Source: Ruixingdingia sedimenti (GTDB lineage: Bacteria; Pseudomonadota; Alphaproteobacteria; Rhodobacterales; Rhodobacteraceae). From it: a DNA stretch of 64,000 nt. The notes under the pieces were generated by a model, which made no database searches, was not told the DNA's origin, and worked only from the letters and a program-made list of their open reading frames with translations. Of this stretch, positions 1 to 7,996 are shown one piece after another. The stretch's first letter is position 1; each line of letters opens with the position of its first letter. Where the stretch lies: assembly GCF_031432425.1 (NCBI RefSeq), contig NZ_JAVKPH010000022.1, forward strand, positions 1 through 64,000. The letters are read 5' to 3'. Position numbers and translations under genes: made by a program.

Positions 1-95
1 GACCGCCGAAAGCTTCCTGGGCTTCATCGACATCACGTCGATCCGCCTCTGGCTCCGCCATTTGTCAACATGACCTAACGTGGCCAACTTGCAGC
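1..95 (+). mobile_element. Right end of an IS5-family insertion sequence (truncated by window edge)
   Basis: The window opens inside the 3' end of a transposase frame, which stops at 73. About 20 bases later the sequence becomes the interior of a ParB-N-like frame on the other strand. The element's right boundary must therefore lie near 75-95. The left part is outside the window, so terminal inverted repeats and the target duplication cannot be checked. The family is inferred from the transposase tail only. Confidence 0.6.
2..73 (+). CDS. IS5-family transposase, C-terminal fragment
   Basis: Only the last 23 residues are in the window, ending at the TGA at 71-73. The tail contains FLGFIDITSIRLWLRHLST, which resembles the C-terminus of DDE transposases of the IS5 family, whose last segment typically reads F-x-x-x-x-x-A/T-S-x-x-I-W-L-R. 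Catalytic residues lie outside the window. The match is short, so the family call rests on pattern recognition and on the disruption of the neighbouring gene at this point. Confidence 0.6.
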   Translation, partial: TAESFLGFIDITSIRLWLRHLST

Positions 96-206
96 GATCT
101 TTGCCACTTGGTCGTTGCCGTGCACCTTGGCATCGCGGGCATAGGGGCGCAGTTGGGCAATCGGCCAGGTTTCGATCTGATGCGGCGCGAAGACGAGGTC
201 CGTGGG
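75..206 (-). pseudogene. ParB-N-like / phage-type nuclease-domain gene, N-terminal remnant cut by the IS
   Basis: On the minus strand the frame reads HQIETWPIAQLRPYARDAKV and then GNDQVAKIAAS before running into the IS end and stopping at 75-77. This is the start of a ParB N-terminal-like domain (usual pattern IExWPIxxLxPYxxNARxHSDEQVxxIAAS), as found in phage and plasmid DNA-modification proteins. The remaining domain, normally GFxxPxLVDxxGxIIAGHGR, is absent. No convincing start codon is visible at the expected place; the frame stays open upstream to 407 without recognisable similarity. It looks like a dead remnant of a prophage or island gene. Confidence 0.55.
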
Positions 207-498
207 GCGGGGCTCGGAATGTTGGGGGGAAGCAAAGCGCCCGCGCGGGGGGCCTCTGGGCGCAATTCTTCGATGATCAAGGGGAGGCCAATGGGGGCGG
301 GCCTGACAGACGAAAAAGCGAAGCAGATTCAACTTCTTCCTTTCTGGATGGGTGGATGGATCAGGGAAAGGGCCGCACGCAGGCATGGCAAAGGTGAAAC
401 ATGCCAACGGGGAGCGGCGTGCGGGGCTTCAAGATGCTGGACCGGAATACCCGCGCCGTGCGATGCAATTCATCTTTCAATCCCAAGGAGGAATCGCC
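207..498. other. Non-coding / degenerate stretch between the broken ParB-N remnant and the WYL gene
   Basis: Several frames stay open here because of the GC content, but none shows a recognisable domain or a start with a ribosome-binding site. It is probably decayed flank of the disrupted gene plus the promoter region of the WYL-domain gene. No repeat or structured RNA was noticed. Confidence 0.4.
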
Positions 499-1119
499 AT
501 GCGACCCGGTCGCACCCAGCCCCTGACCCTGACACGCCGCGCTCTCGGCACCCGGCTTGCCGGTGTGGCTGCTGCCATCGGCTTCGGGAACGGGGCGGCG
601 GCCAGCACCATGGCGACCCCGGTGCCGGTTCTGGACCCCGACCTGCGCGATGCGGCCCTGCGTGGCCTGGCCCTGGCGGGCTACCGCGGGGACCCCGTCA
701 CCGCGGCTGCGGCAAATGCCGCGATCGAGCGACTGTCCCGGACCGACCCCGAGGGGGCGCTCCTCGCGCGCATCTACCAGATGCTCGACGTGCGCCCGGC
801 GCAATACTGGCCGGAGAACGTTCCCGAGGCGGCCGCCGCCGACCTTGCCACGCTGCACGCAACCATCCGGGCCTGCCAGCCGGTTGCGTTCGGCTATACC
901 GACCTGTCGGGGAACGAGACTGCGCGCACGGTCCTGCCGCTGGCACTGGTACATCCGCCGCAAGGGGTAAAACTGCTCGCCTGGTGCGAAGAGCGCGAGG
1001 ATTTCCGCCAGTTCTTTGTACGAGCCATCAGGGGCCTGACCCCGCGCTCCGGCAACTTCGGCGAAGATCGTCTGGCGCTGCTGGAAGGCCTTCTGGAAAA
1101 GGAAGCCTGGCGGGTCTGA
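499..1119 (+). CDS. WYL-domain protein with an apparent twin-arginine signal peptide
   Basis: This 206-residue protein starts at the ATG at 499, preceded by AAGGAGG at 485-491; the frame is open further upstream without a better start. The N-terminus carries TLTRRALGTRLAGVAAA followed by a small-residue stretch, which resembles a Tat or Sec signal peptide ending near residue 36. Residues about 115-190 form a WYL-type domain, with the pattern FGYTDLSGNETARTVLPLAL and LLAWCEEREDFRQFFVRAI. WYL domains are normally cytoplasmic ligand- or nucleic-acid-sensing modules attached to HTH regulators; here no HTH is visible. The 3' end forms one arm of a large inverted repeat. The function is unknown. 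Confidence 0.65.
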   Translation: MRPGRTQPLTLTRRALGTRLAGVAAAIGFGNGAAASTMATPVPVLDPDLRDAALRGLALAGYRGDPVTAAAANAAIERLSRTDPEGALLARIYQMLDVRPAQYWPENVPEAAAADLATLHATIRACQPVAFGYTDLSGNETARTVLPLALVHPPQGVKLLAWCEEREDFRQFFVRAIRGLTPRSGNFGEDRLALLEGLLEKEAWRV

Positions 1120-1145
1120 TGTCTCGTACAAAGAACTGGCGGAAA
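1002..1145. repeat. 30-bp inverted repeat (29/30) spanning the WYL gene 3' end
   Basis: The arms are 1002-1031 and 1116-1145, with an 84-base loop. The first 23 bases (tttccgccagttctttgtac plus gag) match perfectly; one mismatch at 1025 is followed by six more matches. The right arm contains the WYL stop codon at 1117-1119. There is no U-run, so it is not a standard terminator. It may be a local inverted duplication. Confidence 0.85.
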
Positions 1146-1374
1146 CCCGCCGCCGATGGAGCAACGGGCGGCCGACACGGCAGCACAGTTTCTGGTCCCT
1201 GACCCCCGGCGGCGATAGCACGGTCGCCCGCAGGGACCTGGCGGAACCGGATGATCGCGCCATCGCCCGGACCGCCCGCCTGTATACGGCGCTTGCGCGG
1301 ATCGCGGGGGCGCTGCCGACGGGAAAACCTGTCCTGGCGGGCCCTCCCCCGGGGGATCCCCGGGGGCGGCGGGG

Positions 1375-3429
1375 TCAGGCGGGCAGGGGGGGGCGTTTGC
1401 GGATCAGCGGCCGCAGGAGGATCGGCAGGAAGATCAGCGTCCCGATGATCGTCGTCACCAGCTCGGGCGCCACCAGCAGCACCGCCGCCACCGCCAGCAG
1501 CACGCGTTCCCACCACCACAGCCGGTCGCCCAGATAGTCCGAGAACGCCGCCGACAGGGCGACGATCCCCAATGCACAGCCGTAGACCGCCAGGATGAAC
1601 TCCGACCAGGCGAAGTTCTGCACCATGACCAGCATCGAGGGCGAGAACACGAAGACGAAGGGCACCATGACCTTGCCCATCGACAGCCGGAAGGCGGTGT
1701 TGCCGGTGGTGAAGGGGTTGGCGTTGGCGATCCCCGCCGTCGCATAGGCGGCCAGCGCCACCGGCGGGGTGATGTCGGCCAGGATCCCGTAATAGAACAC
1801 GAAGAAATGGGCGACGATCTGTTCCACCCCCAGCAGGGCCAGGATGGGCGCCGCCACGGTGACCATGATCAGGTAGTTCGCGGTGGTGGGCACGCCGGTG
1901 CCCATCACGATGCAGACCACCGCGGTCAGCATCAGCGTCAGCAGCAACGTCAGCCCCTGGACCGACATCATGCCGAAGGGGATCCACGGCTCGATGACCG
2001 CGGCCCAGCCGCCTGCGGTCTGGGTGACGATATAGGCCACCTTGAACGAAACCCCGGTCAGGGTGAACACGCCGATGATGATGCCGACGGTCGCCGCCGC
2101 CGCCCCCACCGCCAGGGCGTATTTCGCCCCCAGGACGAAGGCCGCGAACACATCCGAGAAGGTCATCCGGTTGCGCGGGTTCACCAGCCCGATCAGCACG
2201 CAAAGGGTGATGCCCCAGAACGCCGCCAGATAGGGCGTGTTGCCGTTCATCAGGATGGCGACCAGCACGAACATCGGAAACAGCGTCGGCCAGTCGCGTT
2301 TCAGGATCGCCCAGATCCTCGGCATTTCCTCGCGCGTCAGGCCGCGCAGGCCGCGGCGCTTGGCCTCGAAATGCACCTGCATCAGCACGCCGAAGAAATG
2401 CATGAAGGCCGGGACCAGCGCGGCGATCATGATATGGGTATAGGGGATGCCCAGAAACTCGATCATCAGGAAGGCGGCGGCGCCCATGATCGGCGGCGTG
2501 ATCTGCCCGCCGGTGGAGGCCGCGGCCTCGACCGCCGCGGCGAAATGGCGCCGGTAGCCCACCCGCATCATCGCGGGAACGGTCAGCGCGCCGGTCGTCA
2601 CCGCATTGGCGATGGAGGATCCGGTGATCGTCCCCAGAAGCGCCGAGGACAGCACCGAAACCTTCGCCGGCCCGCCCGAGAAACGCCCGGCCAGCGCGGT
2701 CGCGGCGTCGATGAACAACTGCCCCAGCCCCATCCGGGTCGCCAGCACCCCGAACAGCACGAAATGGAACACATAGGTCGCCACCACCCCCACCGGCAGG
2801 CCGTAGATCCCCTGCGAGGTCAGGTAGAGGTGGTTGACCAACGCCGACCAGCTTGCCCCCGGATGGACCAGCATGCCCGGCATGTAGCGCCCGTAAAGCG
2901 CATAGAGCATCATCACCACGGCGATGACCGGCAGCGGCCAGCCCATGGACCGGCGCGTGGCCTCCAGCAGCACCACGATCAGCGTCGAGCCCATCACCAG
3001 ATCGAGCGTCGAGGGGTTGCCGACCCGGAACGCCAGTTCCGAAAAGACATAGGGCACATAAAGCGTCGAGACCGCCGCCGCCGCCGCAAGGATCCAGTCG
3101 TAGACCGGCAGTCCGCCCGGGCGGAACAGCGACGACGGGTGCAGCTTGTCATCCGCCCGCCGCGCCGCGAAGACGAGGAAGATCAGCGACAGCACGAAGG
3201 ACATGTGCACGGCGCGGTGCGTCACCTCGCGCAGCAGGCCGAAACCCGCGGTGTAATAGTGAAAGGCCGACAGGCTGAAAAGCGCCGCCGCGGCCAGCCC
3301 GCCGGCGAACCCGCCGAGCGGGCGGAAACGTACCTCGGGGTCGAATTTCTCTTCAAGCTCGCGGGCCTTCGCCTCGTCGAACTCGACCCGGTCGGGCTCT
3401 TCGGGTCCGGGCGGATGCTGTTCGGTCAT
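1375..3429 (-). CDS. TRAP transporter fused permease (4TM/12TM, TAXI type)
   Basis: This 684-residue polytopic membrane protein begins with a hydrophilic acidic N-terminus. A DctQ-like small-subunit region with about four membrane segments follows, then a DctM-like large subunit with many hydrophobic segments and typical GSSIANAVTTGALTVPAMM and GGQITPPIMGAAAF signatures. Fused permeases of this length pair with TAXI-type periplasmic binding proteins, and such a gene (broken) lies directly upstream at 3534-4549. TRAP systems drive solute uptake with the sodium or proton gradient; the substrate here is unknown. A terminator-like hairpin separates the two genes. The start at 3429 has only a weak ribosome-binding site. 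Confidence 0.88.
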   Translation of the reverse strand: MTEQHPPGPEEPDRVEFDEAKARELEEKFDPEVRFRPLGGFAGGLAAAALFSLSAFHYYTAGFGLLREVTHRAVHMSFVLSLIFLVFAARRADDKLHPSSLFRPGGLPVYDWILAAAAAVSTLYVPYVFSELAFRVGNPSTLDLVMGSTLIVVLLEATRRSMGWPLPVIAVVMMLYALYGRYMPGMLVHPGASWSALVNHLYLTSQGIYGLPVGVVATYVFHFVLFGVLATRMGLGQLFIDAATALAGRFSGGPAKVSVLSSALLGTITGSSIANAVTTGALTVPAMMRVGYRRHFAAAVEAAASTGGQITPPIMGAAAFLMIEFLGIPYTHIMIAALVPAFMHFFGVLMQVHFEAKRRGLRGLTREEMPRIWAILKRDWPTLFPMFVLVAILMNGNTPYLAAFWGITLCVLIGLVNPRNRMTFSDVFAAFVLGAKYALAVGAAAATVGIIIGVFTLTGVSFKVAYIVTQTAGGWAAVIEPWIPFGMMSVQGLTLLLTLMLTAVVCIVMGTGVPTTANYLIMVTVAAPILALLGVEQIVAHFFVFYYGILADITPPVALAAYATAGIANANPFTTGNTAFRLSMGKVMVPFVFVFSPSMLVMVQNFAWSEFILAVYGCALGIVALSAAFSDYLGDRLWWWERVLLAVAAVLLVAPELVTTIIGTLIFLPILLRPLIRKRPPLPA

Positions 3430-3471
3430 CTGGAAGCTGTCCCTTGATCGGCGCCCCGGGGGGCGCGATTG

Positions 3472-3510
3472 AAAAAGGGCGGGAGGCGGCTCTTGCCGTT
3501 CCTCCCGCCC
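3472..3510 (-). terminator. Intrinsic terminator/attenuator between TAXI binding protein and TRAP permease
   Basis: On the minus strand, GGGCGGGAGG (3510-3501) pairs perfectly with CCTCCCGCCC (3486-3477) around a 14-base loop. A run of five T (3476-3472) follows directly. It lies just after the binding-protein stop and before the permease start, so it probably lowers permease expression relative to the binding protein. A further GC palindrome at 3451-3466 lies just before the permease start. Confidence 0.8.
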
Positions 3511-3533
3511 GGGGTCAGGTCAGTCGCCCGCCC

Positions 3534-4549
3534 TCACTTGGCGGCGGGAATATCCAGACCGGCTTCCTTGTAGAAGCGTTCGGCACCCGGGTGCAGCGGA
3601 ATACCCACGCCGTCCAGCGCGGTTTCCAGCCGGATTTCCTTGCCCTTGGCGTGGCCCGCGTCCAGCAGCGCGCGCGAGTTCTTGTTCCACAGCGCCTTGG
3701 TGATCTCGTAGACCAGTTCCTCGGGCTGGTTCGCGCCGGTGATCCACTGGGCGCCGACGGCGAGCGTCTGCACATCGTGGTCGATGCCCTTGTAGGTGCC
3801 CGCCGGAACCGTGTTCGCGGCGAAGAAGCCATAGTCGGCGATCACCTTTTCGGCCTCGGGCCCGGCAAGCGGAACCAGCGTGACCGGGCGGCTGGCCGCC
3901 AGTTCGGCGATCGCGCCGGCCGGGAAGCCGCCGACGAAGAAGAAGGCGTCCATATGCCGTCACGCATCAGATCCGCCGCCTGGTTGGGCTTGAGGAATTC
4001 CGGCGTGATGTCGCTTTCCGACAGGCCCCAGGCGGCGAGGATCAGCCGGGCATCCACCAGCGTGCCGGAACCGGGTTCGTCCAGCGACACCTTCTTGCCC
4101 TTGAGATCGGCCACGGAATTGATCCCGGCATCGGCGCGGGCGACGAGGTGGATCGATTCCGGGTAGAGGTTCGCGATGGCCCGCAGTTCGGTCACGGCCG
4201 GCTGGCCCTCGAACACCCCGGTGCCGGTATAGGCCCAATAGGCGACGTCGGATTGCGAGAAGCCGGATTCGATGGTGCCGCCCTTGATGCCGTTCACGTT
4301 CGCCACCGACCCGTTCGAGGCAAGGGCCGTGGCCACGAGGCCGGGGGCGCCGCAGCTGCCGCCCTCTTCGCAGGGGCGCGAGCCGGGCGGGTTGGAAATG
4401 GCATTGGCCAGCAGACCGCCGATCGGGAAATAGGTCCCGGCGGTGCCGCCGGTCGCGATGCGGAAGAAGCTCATCTCCTGCGCGTTGGCCGCGCCGAGAC
4501 CGAGCGTCACCACCACTGCGGCGGCAAGTCCTGCGATGTTCTTCATCAT
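3534..4549 (-). pseudogene. TAXI-family TRAP solute-binding protein, broken by a 1-base deletion
   Basis: The first frame (4549 to about 3958) encodes a signal peptide ending ANAQ and a TAXI domain with RIATGGTAGTYFPIGG and GSCGAPGLVATA. After LMRDG at about 3960 the frame shifts, and the domain continues in a second frame as MDAFFFVGGFPAGAIAELAA through to the stop at 3534. Inserting one base near 3955-3958 (expected GGC-CAT-ATG-GAC) restores one uninterrupted protein of about 338 residues, the usual TAXI length. The ATG at 4549 has AGGGAG upstream. The periplasmic binding partner of the fused TRAP permease is therefore either truly inactivated or affected by a sequencing error. Confidence 0.85.
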
Positions 4550-4664
4550 GTCGGGCTCCCTGGTTGTCGTTCCTTGAAGGCAGCCTAGCCAGCGATCCGG
4601 CTTCGCTCAAGCCTAATCGGGGCGGAGGGCGCCGCCTCCCGTCGGGTAAAGGGGCCTTCCCGCC

Positions 4665-5522
4665 TCAGGTTTCGACGATCCCGCGCAGCCGGTCGGAGCG
4701 GCGGCGCAGCAGTTCCAGCGAGATCAGGAACAGGACCGAGACGAGGATCAGGAGCGTCGCGACCGCAAGGATCGTCGGGTTGATCGACTCGCGCAGGCCG
4801 GAAAACATCTGGCGGGGGATCGTCCTTTGCCCCGGGCCGGCCAGGAAGATCACGATCACCACCTCGTCGAACGAGGTCACGAAGGCGAAGAGCGCGCCGG
4901 AAATCACCCCGGGCCGGATCAGCGGCACGGTGATGTCGCGGAACGCCCGCAGGGGCGTGGCCCCCATGCTCAGCCCCGCCTGATAAAGCGCGGTGTCGAA
5001 GCCCGACAGCGTGGCCGTGACCGAGATCATGACAAAGGGAATCCCGAGCGCGGCATGGGCCATGATCAGCCCGATATAGGTGCCCGCGATGTTGTAGCGG
5101 GTGTAGAAGAAGAACATCCCCGCCGCCATGATGATCAGCGGCACGATCATCGGCGACAGCATCAGCGCGGTGATCAGCCCCTTGAACGGCATGTGGCGGC
5201 TGGTCATGCCCACCGCCGCCATGGTGCCCAGAACGGTGGCGATGGCGGTGGCGCAGATGCCGATGAAGAAGCTGTTCTTGATCGCCAGCATCCAGTTCGG
5301 GTTGTTCAGCATCTCGCGGTACCAGCGCAGGGAATAGGCGTCGGGGTCGAGCCGCAGCATGCCTTCGGTGAAGCTGAAGAAGGGTTCCGAATTGAACGAC
5401 AGCGGCACGATCACCAGGATCGGCAGGATCAGGAAGAACAGCACCAGCCAGGACAGGCCCGACAGCGCCCGCGCGCCCAGTTTGTGCCAGAAGGTGAACC
5501 ACGCCGGCCAGCTTCGGAACAT
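4665..5522 (-). CDS. ABC transporter permease, PotC-like (polyamine/opine family)
   Basis: This 285-residue inner-membrane protein has about six hydrophobic segments. The binding-protein-dependent permease (EAA) loop reads around ALYQAGLSMGATPLRAFRDI, the segment that docks on the ATPase. It is the last gene of a four-gene minus-strand operon with ATPase, binding protein and PotB-like permease, and starts 4 bases after the stop of the PotB-like gene. The family imports spermidine, putrescine, opines, mannopine or related cations; sequence alone does not fix the substrate. Confidence 0.88.
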   Translation of the reverse strand: MFRSWPAWFTFWHKLGARALSGLSWLVLFFLILPILVIVPLSFNSEPFFSFTEGMLRLDPDAYSLRWYREMLNNPNWMLAIKNSFFIGICATAIATVLGTMAAVGMTSRHMPFKGLITALMLSPMIVPLIIMAAGMFFFYTRYNIAGTYIGLIMAHAALGIPFVMISVTATLSGFDTALYQAGLSMGATPLRAFRDITVPLIRPGVISGALFAFVTSFDEVVIVIFLAGPGQRTIPRQMFSGLRESINPTILAVATLLILVSVLFLISLELLRRRSDRLRGIVET

Positions 5523-5526
5523 GTGC

Positions 5527-6822
5527 CTACCCCAGCTTGATGTTGCTGGCGCCCACCAGCCGGTCGAAGAGGAAATAGATCGCCAGGATCAGCGCCAGCA
5601 GCAGCGTGCCCAGGGCCGCGGCCAGACCCCAGTTGTTCGATTCCGTCATGTGGAAGGCGATGAGGTTGGAAATCATCTGCCCGTCCGTCCCGCCCACCAG
5701 CGCGGGTGTGATGTAATAGCCGACCGAGATGATGAAGACGAGCATCGCGCCCGCCGAAAGCCCCGGCAGGCTGGCCGGCAGATAGACCGACCACCACGCC
5801 CGGACCGGCCGCGCGCCCATCGACATGGCGGCGCGCATGTAGCTGGGGTCGATCCCGCGCATCACGGCGTAAAGCGGCAGCACCATGAAGGGCAGCAGGA
5901 TATGCGTCATCGCCAGCACGGTCGCGAATTCGGTGTAAAGCAGCGTCAGCGGCCGGTCGATCACGCCGAGCCGCAGCAGGGTGGAATTCACCACCCCGTT
6001 GGTCTGCAACAGCGTGATCCAGGCCGTGGTGCGCACCAGAAGCGAGGTCCAGAACGGCAGCAGCACGAAGATCATCAGCATGTTCGCCCGGCTGGCACGC
6101 TGATGCGCCAGAAAGAACGCCAGCGGATAGCCGAGCGCCACGGTCAGCAGCGTGATGACCAGCGCCATGCGCAGGGTCTTGACGTAGAGGTCGATATAGA
6201 TCCGCGCCGAGGCCCGCGGCTGGATGCTGCCGTCCGGCGTGCGTTCGAGGTCGAGCGCGGTCAGGAAGTTGCGGTCGGTGAAGGTGCGCCCGGCCTCGTG
6301 CATCGCGCGCCAGATCCGGGGCTCGCCCCAGGTCGCGTTGATCGTGGGCAGCAGGTCCGCGCCATCGGCCTCGACCTCTGCCGCCGGCATGCCGTTCAGC
6401 CGCCGCCCGGTGCTCTGGATCGTGCTGGATGCGCCGGGCATCACCCGGTTGATCTCTTCGCCCAGCCGGCCGGAACGGCGTTCGCCGAACAGCGCGCGCA
6501 GTTCCACGGCAAAGGCGGTGCGGGCCTCGGCCGGGGGCAGGCCCGCGTCGTCCCAGCCGGACATGGCGTCGAGCGTCTGCGGGATCAGCTGCATCACGCC
6601 CGGGTTGTGGACCGACCGGAACAGCATGGTCCCGATCGGCGCGATGAAGGCGAAGGCCAGAAACACCAGCAGCGGCGCGACCAGCAGCAGCGCCGTCAGC
6701 CGATGGCGCAGCACCTCGCGCCGGGCATGGCGCCTTTCCCCGGCGGTCAGGGCCAGATCGGCCGCCAGCGGGGCCGCCTTGCGCGGCAGGGGGCCGGTCG
6801 ATGCGGCAGGGGTGACGGTCAT
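5527..6822 (-). CDS. ABC transporter permease, PotB-like with large periplasmic insert
   Basis: This 431-residue protein is longer than a typical PotB (about 280-300). The first membrane segment (residues about 42-65) is followed by roughly 150 hydrophilic residues before the remaining membrane segments. The extra loop presumably faces the periplasm and is common in the opine/polyamine type-2 permeases of alphaproteobacteria. The EAA-like docking loop reads SYMRAAMSMGARPVRAWWSV. It lies between the binding-protein and PotC-like genes and forms the heterodimeric channel with the latter. Confidence 0.87.
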   Translation of the reverse strand: MTVTPAASTGPLPRKAAPLAADLALTAGERRHARREVLRHRLTALLLVAPLLVFLAFAFIAPIGTMLFRSVHNPGVMQLIPQTLDAMSGWDDAGLPPAEARTAFAVELRALFGERRSGRLGEEINRVMPGASSTIQSTGRRLNGMPAAEVEADGADLLPTINATWGEPRIWRAMHEAGRTFTDRNFLTALDLERTPDGSIQPRASARIYIDLYVKTLRMALVITLLTVALGYPLAFFLAHQRASRANMLMIFVLLPFWTSLLVRTTAWITLLQTNGVVNSTLLRLGVIDRPLTLLYTEFATVLAMTHILLPFMVLPLYAVMRGIDPSYMRAAMSMGARPVRAWWSVYLPASLPGLSAGAMLVFIISVGYYITPALVGGTDGQMISNLIAFHMTESNNWGLAAALGTLLLALILAIYFLFDRLVGASNIKLG

Positions 6823-6882
6823 GCGAAGATCCCGGGATCGGCTGGCGCCGGGGGCGGGGCCCGCCCCCGGCGGATCAGGCGC

Positions 6883-7938
6883 TTATTGCAGCAGCCACTG
6901 GTTGAACCGCTCGCCCAGCGCCTCGCCGTAATCGGCCCAGAAGATGCCGTCGGCACGCAGGCCCTTGTCGATGTGGGACGAGGGCAGATAGGGCACGACC
7001 TCGGGCGCGATCAGCGCGTTCGAGGACCGGCGGGTCGGGCCATAGGCCACGTCCTGCATCCCGGCCAGCGGTTCGGTGCCGGTGGCGAAGGCGATGAATT
7101 CATGCGCGAGGTCGATGTTCTTCGAACCCTTGAGGATCGCCCAGACGTCGATGTCGAAGATCTGCCCGTCGAAGATCATCTCGAACGGGCGCTTTTCGTC
7201 CATCACCACGGCGAAGATCCGGCCGTTGGCCGATTGCACCACCGAGGCGCCGCCGTCGTTCAGCAGCACCGGCGCCTGGCTCCAGCTGTCGAACCAGACG
7301 ATATCGCCCCGGATCTTGTCGAGGCTGGCGAAGGCGCGGTCCTGCCCTTCGGGGGTGGCAAGCACCTCGTAGACCTGATCCATCGGCACGCCATCGGCGA
7401 TCAGCGCCCATTCCAGGTTCACCTGCGGCCGGCGCTGGAACCCGCGCTTGCCGGGGAACTTGGCCACGTCCCACAGATCGGCGATGGTCTGCGGCCCGCC
7501 CGCGGTGAACACGTCGCGGTTATAGGCGAAAATGGTGGACCAGAAGATCACGCCGACGCCGCATTCGTTGGCCAGCCCGTCCGCGTAGAAATCCTCCAGC
7601 GCCGCGGTGCCGTCGGCGCCCGCGGGCAGGATGTCGCGCGGGATGCTTTCCAGCAACCCCTCGGCGCAGGCGCGTTCGAGGTCGATGGCCTCGATATCGA
7701 CCACATCCCACAGGATATTGCCGGCCTCGACCTGGGCCTTCATCTCGGCGATGCCGCCGGAATAATCCTCGAACAGCACGTTCTTGCCGGTCTTGGCGAT
7801 GAAGGGCTCGATCATGTGCTTGCGTTGTGCCGCGCCATAGGCGCCGCCATAGGACACCACGGTCAGATCCTGCGCGGCGACGGGCAGGGCCAGGGCGGCG
7901 AACACGGTCGCGGCCAGAAGGCGTCTTGCGGTTGTCAT
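6883..7938 (-). CDS. ABC transporter periplasmic binding protein, PotD/spermidine-putrescine-like
   Basis: This 351-residue protein starts at ATG 7938, preceded by GGAGACGCAGAG. The frame is open to 8016, but the upstream part lacks a ribosome-binding site and would disrupt the signal peptide. The N-terminus has a Sec signal ending at about PVAAQ, and the mature protein begins DLTVVSYGGAYGAAQRKHM, typical of extracellular solute-binding proteins of family 1/8. It lies between the ATPase and permease genes, so it is the substrate-capture component of the same importer. Substrate identity is unknown. Confidence 0.88.
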   Translation of the reverse strand: MTTARRLLAATVFAALALPVAAQDLTVVSYGGAYGAAQRKHMIEPFIAKTGKNVLFEDYSGGIAEMKAQVEAGNILWDVVDIEAIDLERACAEGLLESIPRDILPAGADGTAALEDFYADGLANECGVGVIFWSTIFAYNRDVFTAGGPQTIADLWDVAKFPGKRGFQRRPQVNLEWALIADGVPMDQVYEVLATPEGQDRAFASLDKIRGDIVWFDSWSQAPVLLNDGGASVVQSANGRIFAVVMDEKRPFEMIFDGQIFDIDVWAILKGSKNIDLAHEFIAFATGTEPLAGMQDVAYGPTRRSSNALIAPEVVPYLPSSHIDKGLRADGIFWADYGEALGERFNQWLLQ

Positions 7939-7996
7939 CTCTGCGTCTCCTCTGTTGTCGGTCGTCTCAGGCATTGCCCGGCCTGTTTCGGGTCGC

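Noticed and set aside
1124..1374. Open plus-strand frame with coding-like stretches after the WYL gene
   Set aside because: No start codon with a ribosome-binding site, no recognised domain, and it runs into the antisense of the TRAP permease. It could be a gene remnant, but evidence is too weak to list.
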